The notes beneath the pieces are model-generated. The model searched no databases. It worked only from the letters and a program-made list of their open reading frames with translations, and was not told the DNA's origin. A DNA stretch of 30,832 nucleotides, from assembly GCA_963575745.1 (NCBI GenBank), contig CAUYUJ010009597.1, positions 2,501-33,332 on the forward strand, given 5' to 3'. Of the stretch, positions 17,522 through 25,258 are shown one piece after another. Origin of the DNA: Prorocentrum cordatum (taxonomy: Eukaryota; Sar; Dinophyceae; Prorocentrales; Prorocentraceae). The translations under genes and the position numbers were made by a program. The first letter of the stretch is position 1; each line of letters starts with the position of its first letter.

Positions 17522-17806
17522 TTGGCGCTGAAGGCTTGGGGTCAGTGGCTGAAGCGCGCACTAGCTGCACTGCTCTGCAGCGTATGCCATCGGCTCCGTC
17601 GGCGGGACCCCTGCGTGCGCAAGGTCACCGCGGCGAGCCCGTGCTGTGCCGCCCGCTTCTGGCGCGCCCTGGCTTCGTTCTCAGAGGGTAGCTGCGCGGC
17701 CGTGCCAGGGTGGGCGGGTCAGTTTTCGTGTCACTCCGATAGGATGGTCGAGGATGACTGGTGGATCATTTCTGGAGATCTGGTTGCCGTGGATCGTAGG
17801 CTCTGA
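17522..17806 (+). CDS. Possible coding remnant, Trp/Cys/Arg-rich, unrecognised
   Basis: An open frame of about 95 codons whose composition looks protein-like (LKAWGQWLKRALAALLCSV near its start, MVEDDWWIISGDLVAVD near its end). Third positions are mixed rather than GC-only, unlike the candidate exons. An overlapping Arg-rich frame precedes it (17277-17531). It could be a retroelement fragment or chance. No domain is recognised, and the start codon is GTG or absent. Confidence 0.22.
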   Translation: MALKAWGQWLKRALAALLCSVCHRLRRRDPCVRKVTAASPCCAARFWRALASFSEGSCAAVPGWAGQFSCHSDRMVEDDWWIISGDLVAVDRRL

Positions 17807-17889
17807 AGCGCCAGGCATGCCTCAAACACAGAGGTTACATTCGCCCGGCGCCCGCCCGTGCGGGCCGCGTCGGCGCCTCGTTGGCGCCC

Positions 17890-18015
17890 CATGCGCTGGC
17901 ACCACATAGCTCACACAACACAGTTTGCACCACGTGGCTTGCAACGCATAGCTCACACCACATAGCTCACACCACATTGCTTGCACAATACAGCTTGCAC
18001 CATATAGCTTACCTA
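17890..18015. repeat. Short tandem repeat CACACCACATAGCT
   Basis: About nine irregular units of 12-15 bp (CACCACATAGCT, CACACCACATTGCTTG, CACAATACAGCTTG). The same unit reappears at about 19612-19700 on the far side of the CAT array. Confidence 0.85.
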
Positions 18016-18059
18016 TACGACCACCCTTCGGGTGATAAGGAGGTTCGGGGGGGGGAGGA

Positions 18060-18262
18060 TGCAGCGTCTCACTCGATCGGTCTCACTATCCATCTCACTA
18101 TCGGTCTCGCTCGATCGATCTCACTCGATCGATCTCACAATCGATCTCACTCGATATATCTCATCCGCTCGGTCTCACAATTGATCTGATTATCGATCTC
18201 ACAATCGATCTCACATTCGGTCTCACTATCGATCTCACTACCGATATCACAATCGATCTAAC
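18060..18262. repeat. Tandem repeat, 12-14 bp unit ATCGATCTCACT
   Basis: About 15 units, with variants ATCGGTCTCACT and ATCGATCTCACA. CGATCGATC palindromes occur inside. It directly precedes the CAT array. Confidence 0.9.
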
Positions 18263-18269
18263 ATTCAAC

Positions 18270-18270
18270 G

Positions 18271-18302
<32 letters not shown>

Positions 18303-19262
18303 GTCATCATCATCATCATCATCATCACCAACACCATCATTTTCATCGTCATCGGGACACTGTCGTCATCATCATCATCGTCATCATCATCAACGCCATC
18401 ATCATCAGGCCATCATCATCATCCCCATCATCATCTCATCATATTCAGCAACATCATCATCATCGGCACACAGCCTTCGTCATCATCACCATCAGCATCA
18501 TCATCATCATCGGGACACCATCATGGTCACCATCATTGTCACCGTCAACATCATCAACAACATCGGGACACCATCATCATCATCATCATCAGCTAATCAT
18601 CATCATCATAATCAACAGCATCATCAACATCATCGGGACACCATCATCATCAGCAGCATCATCGTCACCAACATCATCATCAATATCATCATCGGTACAC
18701 CATCACCATCACCATCATCATCACCACCGTCATAATCATCATCATCGGGATACCATAATCATCATCAGCAGCATCATCATTACCAACATCATCATCAACA
18801 ACAACGGGCAGAAACATCAACATCATCGTCATCTCATCATCATCAACAACATCATCAACATCACCAGCGGGACACAGCCATCGTCATCATCACCATCAGC
18901 ATCATCATCATCGGGACACCATCATGGTCACCATCGTTGTCATCGTCAACATCATCAACAACATCGGGACACCATCATCATCATCAGCTCATTATCATCA
19001 TCATCATCATCAACAGCATCATCAACATCATCGGGACACCATCATCATCAGCAGCATCATCATCACCAACATCATCATCAATATCATCATCGGTACACCA
19101 TCACCATCACCATCATCATCACCACCGTCATAATCATCATCATCGGGATACCATAATCATCATCAGCAGCATCAGCATTACCAACATCATCATCAACAAC
19201 AACGGGCAGAACATCAACATCATCGTCATCTCATCATCATCATCATCATCATCATCCATCAT
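18270..19262. repeat. CAT/ATC triplet array with ~400-bp higher-order duplication
   Basis: About 1 kb of imperfect CAT triplets punctuated by CGGGACACC. Landmarks recur at an offset of about 400: CAGCCTTCGTCATCATCACC (18471) and CAGCCATCGTCATCATCACC (18875); CATGGTCACCATC (18523 and 18924); CAACAACAACGGGCAGAA (near 18798 and 19194). So two higher-order units, 18471-18870 and 18875-19262, arose by duplication. Frames read as poly-Ser/His/Ile; no gene. Confidence 0.95.
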
Positions 19263-19264
19263 TA

Positions 19265-19452
19265 TCGGGACACCGACGGGGCACCGACGGGACACCGGCG
19301 GGACACCGCGGGCCCCCGGCCGCCCGGAAGGGAGTCATTTGGTCCGGCCGCGCCTCAGCCACACGGGACACCAGCGGGACACCGGCGGGACACCGCGGGC
19401 CCCGGCCGCCCGGAAGGGAGACATTTGGTCCGGCCGCGCCTCAGCCACAGGA
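19265..19452. repeat. GACACC short repeat within a ~90-bp tandem duplication
   Basis: GGCGGGACACCGCGGGCCCC, then GGCCGCCCGGAAGGGAG, CATTTGGTCCGGCCGCGCC and TCAGCCAC, occurs twice in a row. The GACACC words echo the CGGGACACC punctuation in the CAT array. Confidence 0.92.
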
Positions 19453-20051
19453 GACTTTCTCTCGCCCGCCCACGCAGCTTCGCCTCGCCCGCACGGCACG
19501 CACGAACACGAAACCGAAATCGATTTCCCGGTAGGGTGGCTCTCCGTTCCACTTCGATCTCACCCCCCAACCTCCGACACCATATATTCCACCGCATGCC
19601 TCATGTCACAGATATTGCACACCATAGCTCACACCATGTAGCCCACACCATACGTATTACACAGCACAGCTTGCACCACCAATACTGCACAATATCGCTT
19701 TCAGCAATACACCCACGCCACCACACCACCCCAAAGTTCACACGTCATGGCCTGCAGCACATGTGCGTGCACGACGTGCCCGTCCGCCTCCGTGCCCACC
19801 GTTTGGGGGCCCACTGGCTAGCTTGCACGCTCTCGATATAATGGAGGATGACGATTTGTAAATGACCGGGGGTCGTGTTCACGCGGCGGCGCCCGGGATA
19901 ACGATTAGAAAAAACCGGCCGCGGGCTGGAAACTATTTTTGGAATCGTTCTCCTCCAGTCAGAAAATTGTGCAGAAATAGCAGAAAATTACTTTTTGAAT
20001 CGTTCTCTCCCGCTTTTTTGCATTGAATCGTCATCCGGCATGACGTGGGAG
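19453..20051. other. Unassigned spacer with the 13-bp repeat and a short duplication
   Basis: 19612-19700 holds the CACACCATAGCT-type repeat. 19935-20020 holds a short duplication (TTTTGGAATCGTTCTC, CAGAAAATT, TTTTTGAATCGTTCTC). A CGTTCTCTCCCGCTTTTTTG tract lies upstream of candidate exon 4. No gene is seen. Confidence 0.5.
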
Positions 20052-20249
20052 GTCTGGAGCTCCCTCGCGCCCAGGTGCGAGCGCGAGACCAAGGCCCGCC
20101 AGCACCGGGGGCTGCCCCGGAAGCGCAAGGCCTCCAGCGCCTCGTCGGCGGACGCCCCGCCCGGGCCAGAGGGGGGCCTCGCGGACGGCCGCGGCCCCGC
20201 GCGCGAGGGCGCCGCCGCCCTGGCCCTCGGCGGGCGGCAACGGGCACAC
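20052..20249 (+). CDS. Candidate exon 4, basic Ser/Ala-rich peptide (function unknown)
   Basis: Over 66 codons only CCA, CAA and GCA do not end in G or C. The AG|G acceptor at 20051/20052 has a pyrimidine tract 25-50 bp upstream. It starts in phase 0 (VWSSLAPRCERETKARQ), matching the phase-0 end of candidate exon 3. A basic RKRKASSASS segment could be a nuclear localisation signal. The right end is unclear; bias fades after CAC at 20249, and the next candidate exon needs a one-base overhang. The reverse strand is also open but with weaker bias. An AG|G at 20071/20072 is a second possible acceptor. Confidence 0.45.
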
Positions 20250-20312
20250 CGACACCGCCGCCCAGATATGGGCAGGCCTCGGGCTGCGCGCACGCGGCCC
20301 CCCCCCCCCCGC

Positions 20313-20415
20313 CGGAGGTCCCGACCCCTTGCCCCGGGACCGGCTTTCCGTCCCGAGCCGTTGTTTTGACGGTCCTCGAGGGGCCCATGCAGCGCGAGGG
20401 CCTCGCGGGGTCGAA
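20313..20415 (-). repeat. Family A element, partial (A16)
   Basis: GGAGGTCCCGACCCCTTGCC and CCCGAGCCGTTGTTTTGACG are the reverse family A core. The end runs out at GAGGGCCTCGCGG, and both termini are missing. Confidence 0.75.
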
Positions 20416-20480
20416 CATACAGTGAGAACCCCCCCGCCCGGATTTTTTTGTTTATACGACGCCATCACGTCTGGGCACGC

Positions 20481-20598
20481 TCCCCCCCCCTTCTCCTCCT
20501 TTCCTCCTCCTCCTCCTCCTCCTCCTCCTCCTCCTCCTCCTCCTCATTCCTCCTCCTCCTCCTCCTCATTCCTCCTCCTCCTCCTTCCTCCTCCCCTC

Positions 20599-20629
<31 letters not shown>

Positions 20630-20671
20630 TCCTCCTCCTCCTCCTCATTCCTCCTCCTTCCTCCTCCTCGC

Positions 20672-20703
<32 letters not shown>

Positions 20704-20761
20704 CCTCCTCCTCCTCCTCCTCCTCCTCCTCCTGCTCCTCCTCCTCCTCCTCTTCCTCCTT
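20481..20761 (+). repeat. (TCC)n tract leading into a candidate acceptor
   Basis: TCC triplets broken by CATTCC and by TCGATGCTTCC / GCGATGCTTCC, which recur at about 20597 and 20672 and imply an internal ~80-bp duplication. It is followed by C-rich sequence to AG at 20792. The start, CTGGGCACGCTCCCCCCC, is repeated at 20948. Confidence 0.95.
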
Positions 20762-20792
20762 TGCCCCCACGCCCCCACCCCCCCGCGTGGAG

Positions 20793-20935
20793 GGTGCCCC
20801 GCCGAGGGCGGGAGGAGGCCTCGCCTCTGCCTCTCGGCGGAAGGGCGGGCGGATGTGAGGCGGCGAGGGGCAGCGCGGCGGAAGCTGCGCCGGCGGATGG
20901 CAGAGCGGGCGCGCGGGCCGACCTCGCCCTGGGAG
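20793..20935 (+). CDS. Candidate exon 5, Arg-rich peptide (function unknown)
   Basis: Acceptor GGAG|G after a long TCC/C tract, and canonical donor GGGAG|GTGG. In the frame ending TSPWE the last 19 codons are all but one GC-ending; the stretch before it is less biased. The peptide is Arg-rich (VRRRGAARRKLRRRMAERAR). It opens with two bases and ends in phase 0, matching the phase-0 start of candidate exon 6. A second open frame (DGRAGARADLALGGGDASG) covers the same bases with fair bias, so the frame is not certain. Confidence 0.38.
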
Positions 20936-20958
20936 GTGGCGACGCCTCTGGGCACGTT

Positions 20959-21050
20959 CCCCCCCCTCTCCTCCTTTCCTCCTCCTCCTCCTCCTCCTCC
21001 TCCTCCTCCCCCTCCTCCTCCTCCCCCTCCTCCTCCTCCTCCTCCTCCTC
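20959..21050 (+). repeat. (TCC)n pyrimidine tract
   Basis: About 90 bp of TCC triplets preceded by GGGCACGTTCCCCCCC, like the tract at 20481. Confidence 0.95.
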
Positions 21051-21107
21051 TGGGCGACGCCTCTGGAATCGGGGCTTCCGGGATCGGCCACGCAGTCCAG
21101 CTGGCCT

Positions 21108-21307
21108 CCCAGAGATGGGACGCACGGAACACATCTCAAGACTTTTTTTTTTTTTGTTTTCTTGTTTTGCTTCTTTGTCAGTTTTTGGCCTCCATGGCGG
21201 CCCTCGCCGGGCCCCCGGGACCGTCAACAAGCGGCTCGGGGCGAAGAACCGGTCTCGGGGAGTGGGTCGAGGCTTCCGGGGGCCCCGCACTGAAGGAGTC
21301 ACGACGA
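21108..21307 (+). repeat. Family A element (A17)
   Basis: Starts CCCAGAGATGGGACGCACGG. The core GGACCGTCAACAAGCGGCTC is diverged. Ends in CTGAAGGAGTCACGACGAG without the CTCTGGG terminus. An insertion rich in T (about 21144-21180) lengthens the left half. Confidence 0.82.
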
Positions 21308-21546
21308 GTACAGTCCGAGGCGGTCTCAGCAGGCGCCGCCTCCGGCGGCGCCCCGGGGGCGCCCTCCCCCCCCGGGGCTAAGGTGTCGAGACCTCCCCCC
21401 GCTGCGCGTGGGCCCGTTGAGGCAAGCCAGGGCTGCCTCGGGGGGGTCGTCCGTGCGCAACCCGCAGCCCAGCCAGAGCATCCACCAGTGGTTCTGATCC
21501 GATCCGCGGCCCCAGGGGCTCCATCCGCTTCGCCGGAGGAGTAGCT
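21308..21546. other. GC-rich spacer with an open frame to a TAG at 21542
   Basis: The plus frame reads Ala/Pro/Gly-rich (SEAVSAGAASGGAPGAPS near its start, SAAPGAPSASPEE before the stop). The minus strand is open too. Third-position bias is weak, no splice context is seen and no domain is recognised. It lies between two family A copies. Confidence 0.25.
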
Positions 21547-21742
21547 CCCAGAGGTCCAGCGCATCTTAAACAATCCTACGACGGAGGTTTTGTTCACGAT
21601 TTCTGGCCTCTCGGGGCTCTCGCCGGGAGGAGGAGGAGGAGGAGGAGGAGGAGGAGGAGGAGGAGGAGGCCCCGAGACCGTCGACAAAGCGACTCAGGAC
21701 GAAAAGCCGGTCGTGGGGAAAGGGTCGGGACTTCCGGGGACC
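21547..21742 (+). repeat. Family A element with an internal GGA expansion (A18)
   Basis: Starts CCCAGAGGTCCAGCGCATCT. A (GGA)n tract of about 44 bp (21626-21669) sits in the core exactly where GGGCCCCGGGACC is expected. The core resumes with CGTCGACAAAGCGACTCAGG. The right terminus is cut by A19. Confidence 0.88.
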
Positions 21743-21743
21743 A

Positions 21744-21923
21744 AGAGATCCGACGTCGTGATTTTTTCCATACGGGGTCCCCGGCACTCCCGACCCTTTC
21801 CCCGGGGACGGGTTTTTCGTCCTGAGTCGTTTTTTGACGGTCCCGGGGCCCGGCGAGGGCCCCGAGAGGCCAAAATTTGCGAAAGATCTCCGTCTCGATT
21901 TTTTCAGCACTGTGGCTCCCTCG
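21744..21923 (-). repeat. Family A TIR element (A19)
   Basis: Starts AGAGATCCGACGTCGTGATT and has the core GGCGAGGGCCCCGAGAGG. Ends TTTTTTCAGCACTGTGGCTC, the reverse of the left end of A3 (GGAGCCACAGTGCTGAAAA), so A3 and A19 share a variant terminus. Confidence 0.9.
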
Positions 21924-21928
21924 GGACG

Positions 21929-21966
21929 CCGTCCTGAAAGAATCAGGACGTCGCATGTCTTGGTTT
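21929..21966 (+). repeat. Family A right terminus only (A20)
   Basis: A solo terminal hairpin: CGTCCTGA pairs with TCAGGACG around AAGAA (21930-21950), followed by TCGCATGTCTTGG. The remainder of the element is absent. Confidence 0.85.
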
Positions 21967-22059
21967 TTCGTCGCGGATCCACTCTGGACGGTGCTGGGAT
22001 CCGGAGATGGGCCCCGGGGGCCGGAATCGAGAAGAGCACTCGGGATTGAAAGAGATCGT

Positions 22060-22136
22060 GCCGTCACAGTTCTGGGTGCCGCTGCATCGGCGCCACGGCT
22101 GCGTTCGCTCTGGGATCCTGGTCAGACCGCGGGAAG
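22060..22136 (+). repeat. Family C-like fragment
   Basis: GGCTGCGTTCGCTCTGGGAT followed by CCTGGTCAGACCGC resembles the C1 inner part (GGATTCGCCTCGAAATTCTG, GTCAGAACGC). It is diverged and without termini. Confidence 0.45.
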
Positions 22137-22309
22137 CCCAGGCAGCCGACGTCTCGATTTGGTTCGACGCACGGGCCCCCGACCTCCCGACCACTTCCCC
22201 GGGGCCAGTTCTTCATCCCGAATCGTGTTTTGTGACGGCCTTGAAGCACGGCGAGGGCCCCGAGAGGCCGAAAACAACGAACAACTTTTCGAGACGCCCG
22301 ATGTCTGGG
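22137..22309 (-). repeat. Family A TIR element, diverged (A21)
   Basis: Starts CCCAGGCAGCCGACGTCTCG and ends TTTTCGAGACGCCCGATGTC then TGGG. The core is GGCGAGGGCCCCGAGAGG. The left hairpin has decayed (TTGGTTCGACGC). Flanks do not match. Confidence 0.87.
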
Positions 22310-22378
22310 AAAGGGGGGCGGGGGAGGAAATTCACGGACGCCCACCGCCGTCCGACGGGGAGCCGCGGTGGATCGTTT

Positions 22379-22625
22379 CCCAGAGATCCGATGTCGTGAT
22401 TTTTTCAATACGGGGTCCCCAGAAGTCTGGACCCTTTCCCCGGGACCAGTTTTTCATCCTGAGTCGTTTTTTGACGGTCCCGGGGCCTGGCGAGGGCCCC
22501 TAGAGGCCGAAAACGACGAAAACCTTCGTTTTTGGTTTTTTGTAGAGGCCGAAAACGACGAAAACGACGAAAAAGCTGCGAAAAACCTCAGGCCCTTGGT
22601 TTTTTCAATGCGTTGGATCTCTGGG
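22379..22625 (-). repeat. Family A element, full ends, internal duplication (A22)
   Basis: 247 bp with exact CCCAGAGATCC and GGATCTCTGGG ends, flanked by TT on both sides. It is about 60 bp longer than usual because AGAGGCCGAAAACGACGAAA occurs twice (about 22502 and 22544). Its right end lies 20 bp before the acceptor of candidate exon 6. Confidence 0.94.
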
Positions 22626-22645
22626 TTTGTGTCCCCCCCCCCCAG

Positions 22646-22753
22646 GCCCTGGAGCCGCTCCCGCCGGCCGTGGGCTCCCCGCTGCCCATCGAGGAGGCCG
22701 CCGTGGCCCGGCACGCCGACGGTGCCAGCGACGCCTCCGACTGCATCGCGGAG
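22646..22753 (+). CDS. Candidate exon 6, acidic peptide (function unknown)
   Basis: The cleanest exon candidate: a long C run and CCCCAG|G acceptor at 22645/22646, then 36 codons with G or C in all third positions except one GGT, then GCGGAG|GTCC, a GT donor. It is 108 nt, phase 0 at both ends. The peptide begins ALEPLPPAVGSPLPIEEAA and ends ASDCIAE; it is acidic and Ala/Pro-rich, probably disordered. No domain is recognised. Family A copies lie 20 bp to its left and 41 bp to its right. Confidence 0.52.
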
Positions 22754-22794
22754 GTCCAGGGCCCGAGGGGAGAAGAGCGGCACCGCCACCCCAG

Positions 22795-23165
22795 CCCAGA
22801 CGTCGGGCGTCTCGAAAAAATCGGGACGAACGTTCTTCGTCGTCTTCGGCCTCCCGGGGCCCTCGCCGGGCCTCGGGACCGTCAAAAAACGACTCGGGGC
22901 GACAAACCGGCCCTGGGGAAGTGGTCGGGAGGTCCGGGGCCCGTGCCCAGACCCCCGACGTAATGGTTTTTTCGTTACGTCGCCTTCCAGAGGTCCCGAC
23001 CCTTTCCCCATGACCAGCTTTGCATCCTGAGTCGTTTTTTGACGCTCCCGAGGCCCGGTGAGGGCCCCCGGAGGCCGAAAATGAAGGAAAACCTCCCGTC
23101 ATGATTTTTTCATTACTCGAGGGGGTCTGGGTGTCTCGAAAAAATCGAGACGTCGGATGTTTGGG
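22795..23165 (+). repeat. Family A element split by a nested copy (A23)
   Basis: The left part is 22795-22945: CCCAGACGTCGGGCGTCTCG, core GGACCGTCAAAAAACGACTC, then GGTCCGGGGCCCGTG. The right part is 23132-23165: TGTCTCGA, an A run, TCGAGACGTCGGATGTTTGG. The two parts join exactly as A14 reads (GGGGCCTGTGTCTCG). The reverse copy A24 lies between them. Confidence 0.92.
22946..23131 (-). repeat. Family A TIR element nested in A23 (A24)
   Basis: 186 bp from CCCAGACCCCCGACGTAATG to ACTCGAGGGGGTCTGGG, with 12 of the first 12 terminal bases inverted. TG flanks both ends and would be single in the undisturbed A23, so it is a 2-bp target-site duplication. Confidence 0.96.
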
Positions 23166-23460
23166 TTGCCAAAAAAACACAATGGAGCGCGACGGGAGGC
23201 GTTTTGCTCCTCTCTGCGGGCTCCGGTGGGGGCCCCCGTCGGGCCGTCAGAAGACGTCGGAGGATGGAGCGCCAGTCGTAAGTCGGGCATGCCCCTCCGC
23301 CCGAGGAGTATGGGGACGATTTTTTTGTTGTTTTTCCCAACACTCCGTGGTTGGGCATTCGTTTTGAGTAGAGCACTGCGCTCGCGTCTTCTCCTCCTCC
23401 TCCCGCCTCCTGCCTCCCGCCTCCCGCCCCCCCCCCTCCTTCTTGTCTCCTCTTGCCTTG
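23166..23460. other. No clear feature; short TCC/CCTCC-rich end
   Basis: Plus frame 23178-23367 is open (starts MERDGRRFAPLCGL) but without codon bias or domain. 23390-23450 is rich in CCTCCTGCCTCCCGCC. It leads into the 101-bp satellite. Confidence 0.4.
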
Positions 23461-25258
23461 CCTGGGGGGCTGCGATCTGCGAAGCTGTCGCCACTTGCGA
23501 GGGCTGCTGGTGGGTCCAGCGGGGTGAGGCACCGCGCGGATCTGAGCGGGACCTCCCCGTCCCTGGGGGGCTGCGATCTCCGAAATTGTCGCCACTTTCG
23601 AGGGCTGCTGGTGGGTCCAGCGGGGTGAGGCACCGCGCGGATCTGAGCAGGACGTCCCCGTTTTGAGGGGCTGCGATCTGCGAAACTGACGCCACTTTCG
23701 AGGGCTACTGGTGGGTCCAGCGGATTGAGGCACCGCGCGGATCTGAGCAGCACCTCCCCGTTTTTGAGTGGCTGCGATCTGCGAAACTGACGCCACTTTC
23801 GAGGGCTGCTGATGGGTGGTCCAGCGGAGTGAGGCACCGCGCGGATCTGAGCGGGACCTCTTCATCCCTTGGGGGGCTGAGATCTGCGAAACTGTCGCCA
23901 CTTGCGAGGGCTGCTGGTGGGTCCAGCGGAGTGAGGCACCGCGCGGATCTGAGCGCGACCTCCCCGTCCCTGGGGTGCTGCGATCTGCGAAATCGTCGCC
24001 ACTTGCGAGGGCTGCTGGTGGGTCCAGCGGAGTGAGGCACCGCGCGGATCTGAGCGGGACCTCCCCGTCCCTGGGGGGCTGCGATCTGCGAAGCTGACGC
24101 CACTTTCGAGGCCTACTGATGGGTCCAGCGGAGTGAGGCACCGCGCGGATCTGAGCGGGACGTCCCCGTCTTTGGGGTGATGTGATCTGCGAAACTGTCG
24201 CCACTTTCGAGGGCTACTGGTGGGTCCAGCGGGATGAGGCACCGCGCGGATCTGAGCGGGACCTCCCCGTCCCTGGGGTGCTGCGATCTGCGAAATCGTC
24301 GCCACTTGCGAGGGCTGCTGGTGGGTCCAGCGGAGTGAGGCACCGCGCGGATCTGAGCGGGACCTCACCGTTTTTGGGTGGCTGCGATCTGCGAAGTTGA
24401 CGCCACTTTCGAGGCCTACTGATGGGTCCAGCGGAGTGAGGCACCGCGCGGATCTGAGCGGGACCATCCTGTCCCTTGGAGTGCTGCGATCTGCGACTTT
24501 GTCGCCATTTTCGAGGGCTGCTGGTGGGTCCAGCGGGGTGAGGCACCGCGCGGATCTGAGCGGGACCTCCCCGTCCCTGGGGTGCTGCGATCTGCGAAAT
24601 TGTCGCCATTTTCGATGGCTGCTGGTGGGTCCAGCGGGGTGAGGCACCGCGCGGATCTGAGCGGGACCACCCCGTCCCTGGGGGGCTGCGATCTGCGAAA
24701 CTGTCGCCATTTTCGAGGGCTGCTGGTGGGTCCAGCGTAGTGAGGCACCGCGCGGATCTGAGCGGGACGTCCCCGTCCCCTGGGGGGCTGCGATCTGCAA
24801 CAGTGTCGCCAATTTCGAGGGCTGCTGGTGGGTCCAGCGGAGACATGCACCGCGCGGATCTGAGCGGGACCTCCCCGTCGCCTGGGGGGCTGGGATCTGC
24901 GAAATTATCGCCACTTTCGATGGCTGCTGGTGGGTCCAGCGGGGTGAGGCACCGCGCGGATCTGAGTGGGACCCCCTTGTCCCTGGGGGTGCGGATCTGA
25001 GCGGGACCTCCCCGTCCCCTGGGGGGCTGCGATCTACGAAACTGTCGCCACTTGTGAGGGCTGCTGGTGGGTCCAGCGGAGTGAGGCACCGCGCGGATCT
25101 GAGCGGGACCTCCCCGTCCCTGGGGTTGCTGCGATCTGCGAAATCGTCGCCATTTTCCAGGGCTGCTGGTGGGCTTGCAATTTTCGAAGGCTGCCGGTGG
25201 GTCCAGCGGAGTAAGGCACTGCGCAGATCTGAGCGGGGTCTCGCCGTCCCTGGGGGCC
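23461..25258. repeat. Satellite array, ~101-bp unit, about 17 copies
   Basis: The unit is anchored by GCGCGGATCTGAGCGGGACC, with starts near 23534, 23634, 23734, 23837, 23939, 24040, 24141, 24243, 24344, 24446, 24547, 24648, 24749, 24851, 24955, 25089 and 25222. Other constant words are GGGCTGCGATCTGCGAAA and GGGCTGCTGGTGGGTCCAGC. A 30-bp partial duplication lies at about 24988. The rightmost units are the most diverged (GCGCAGATCTGAGCGGGGTC). Because 101 is not a multiple of three, the 467-codon minus-strand frame (23862-25265) passes through all three frames of the unit; I do not call it a gene. Confidence 0.97.

Noticed and set aside
17277-17531. Arg-rich open frame
   Set aside because: GC-driven, weak codon bias, overlaps a second frame; could not be supported as a gene.
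23461-25258. CRISPR-like regular spacing
   Set aside because: The whole ~101-bp unit is conserved, with no alternation of identical short repeats and unrelated spacers.
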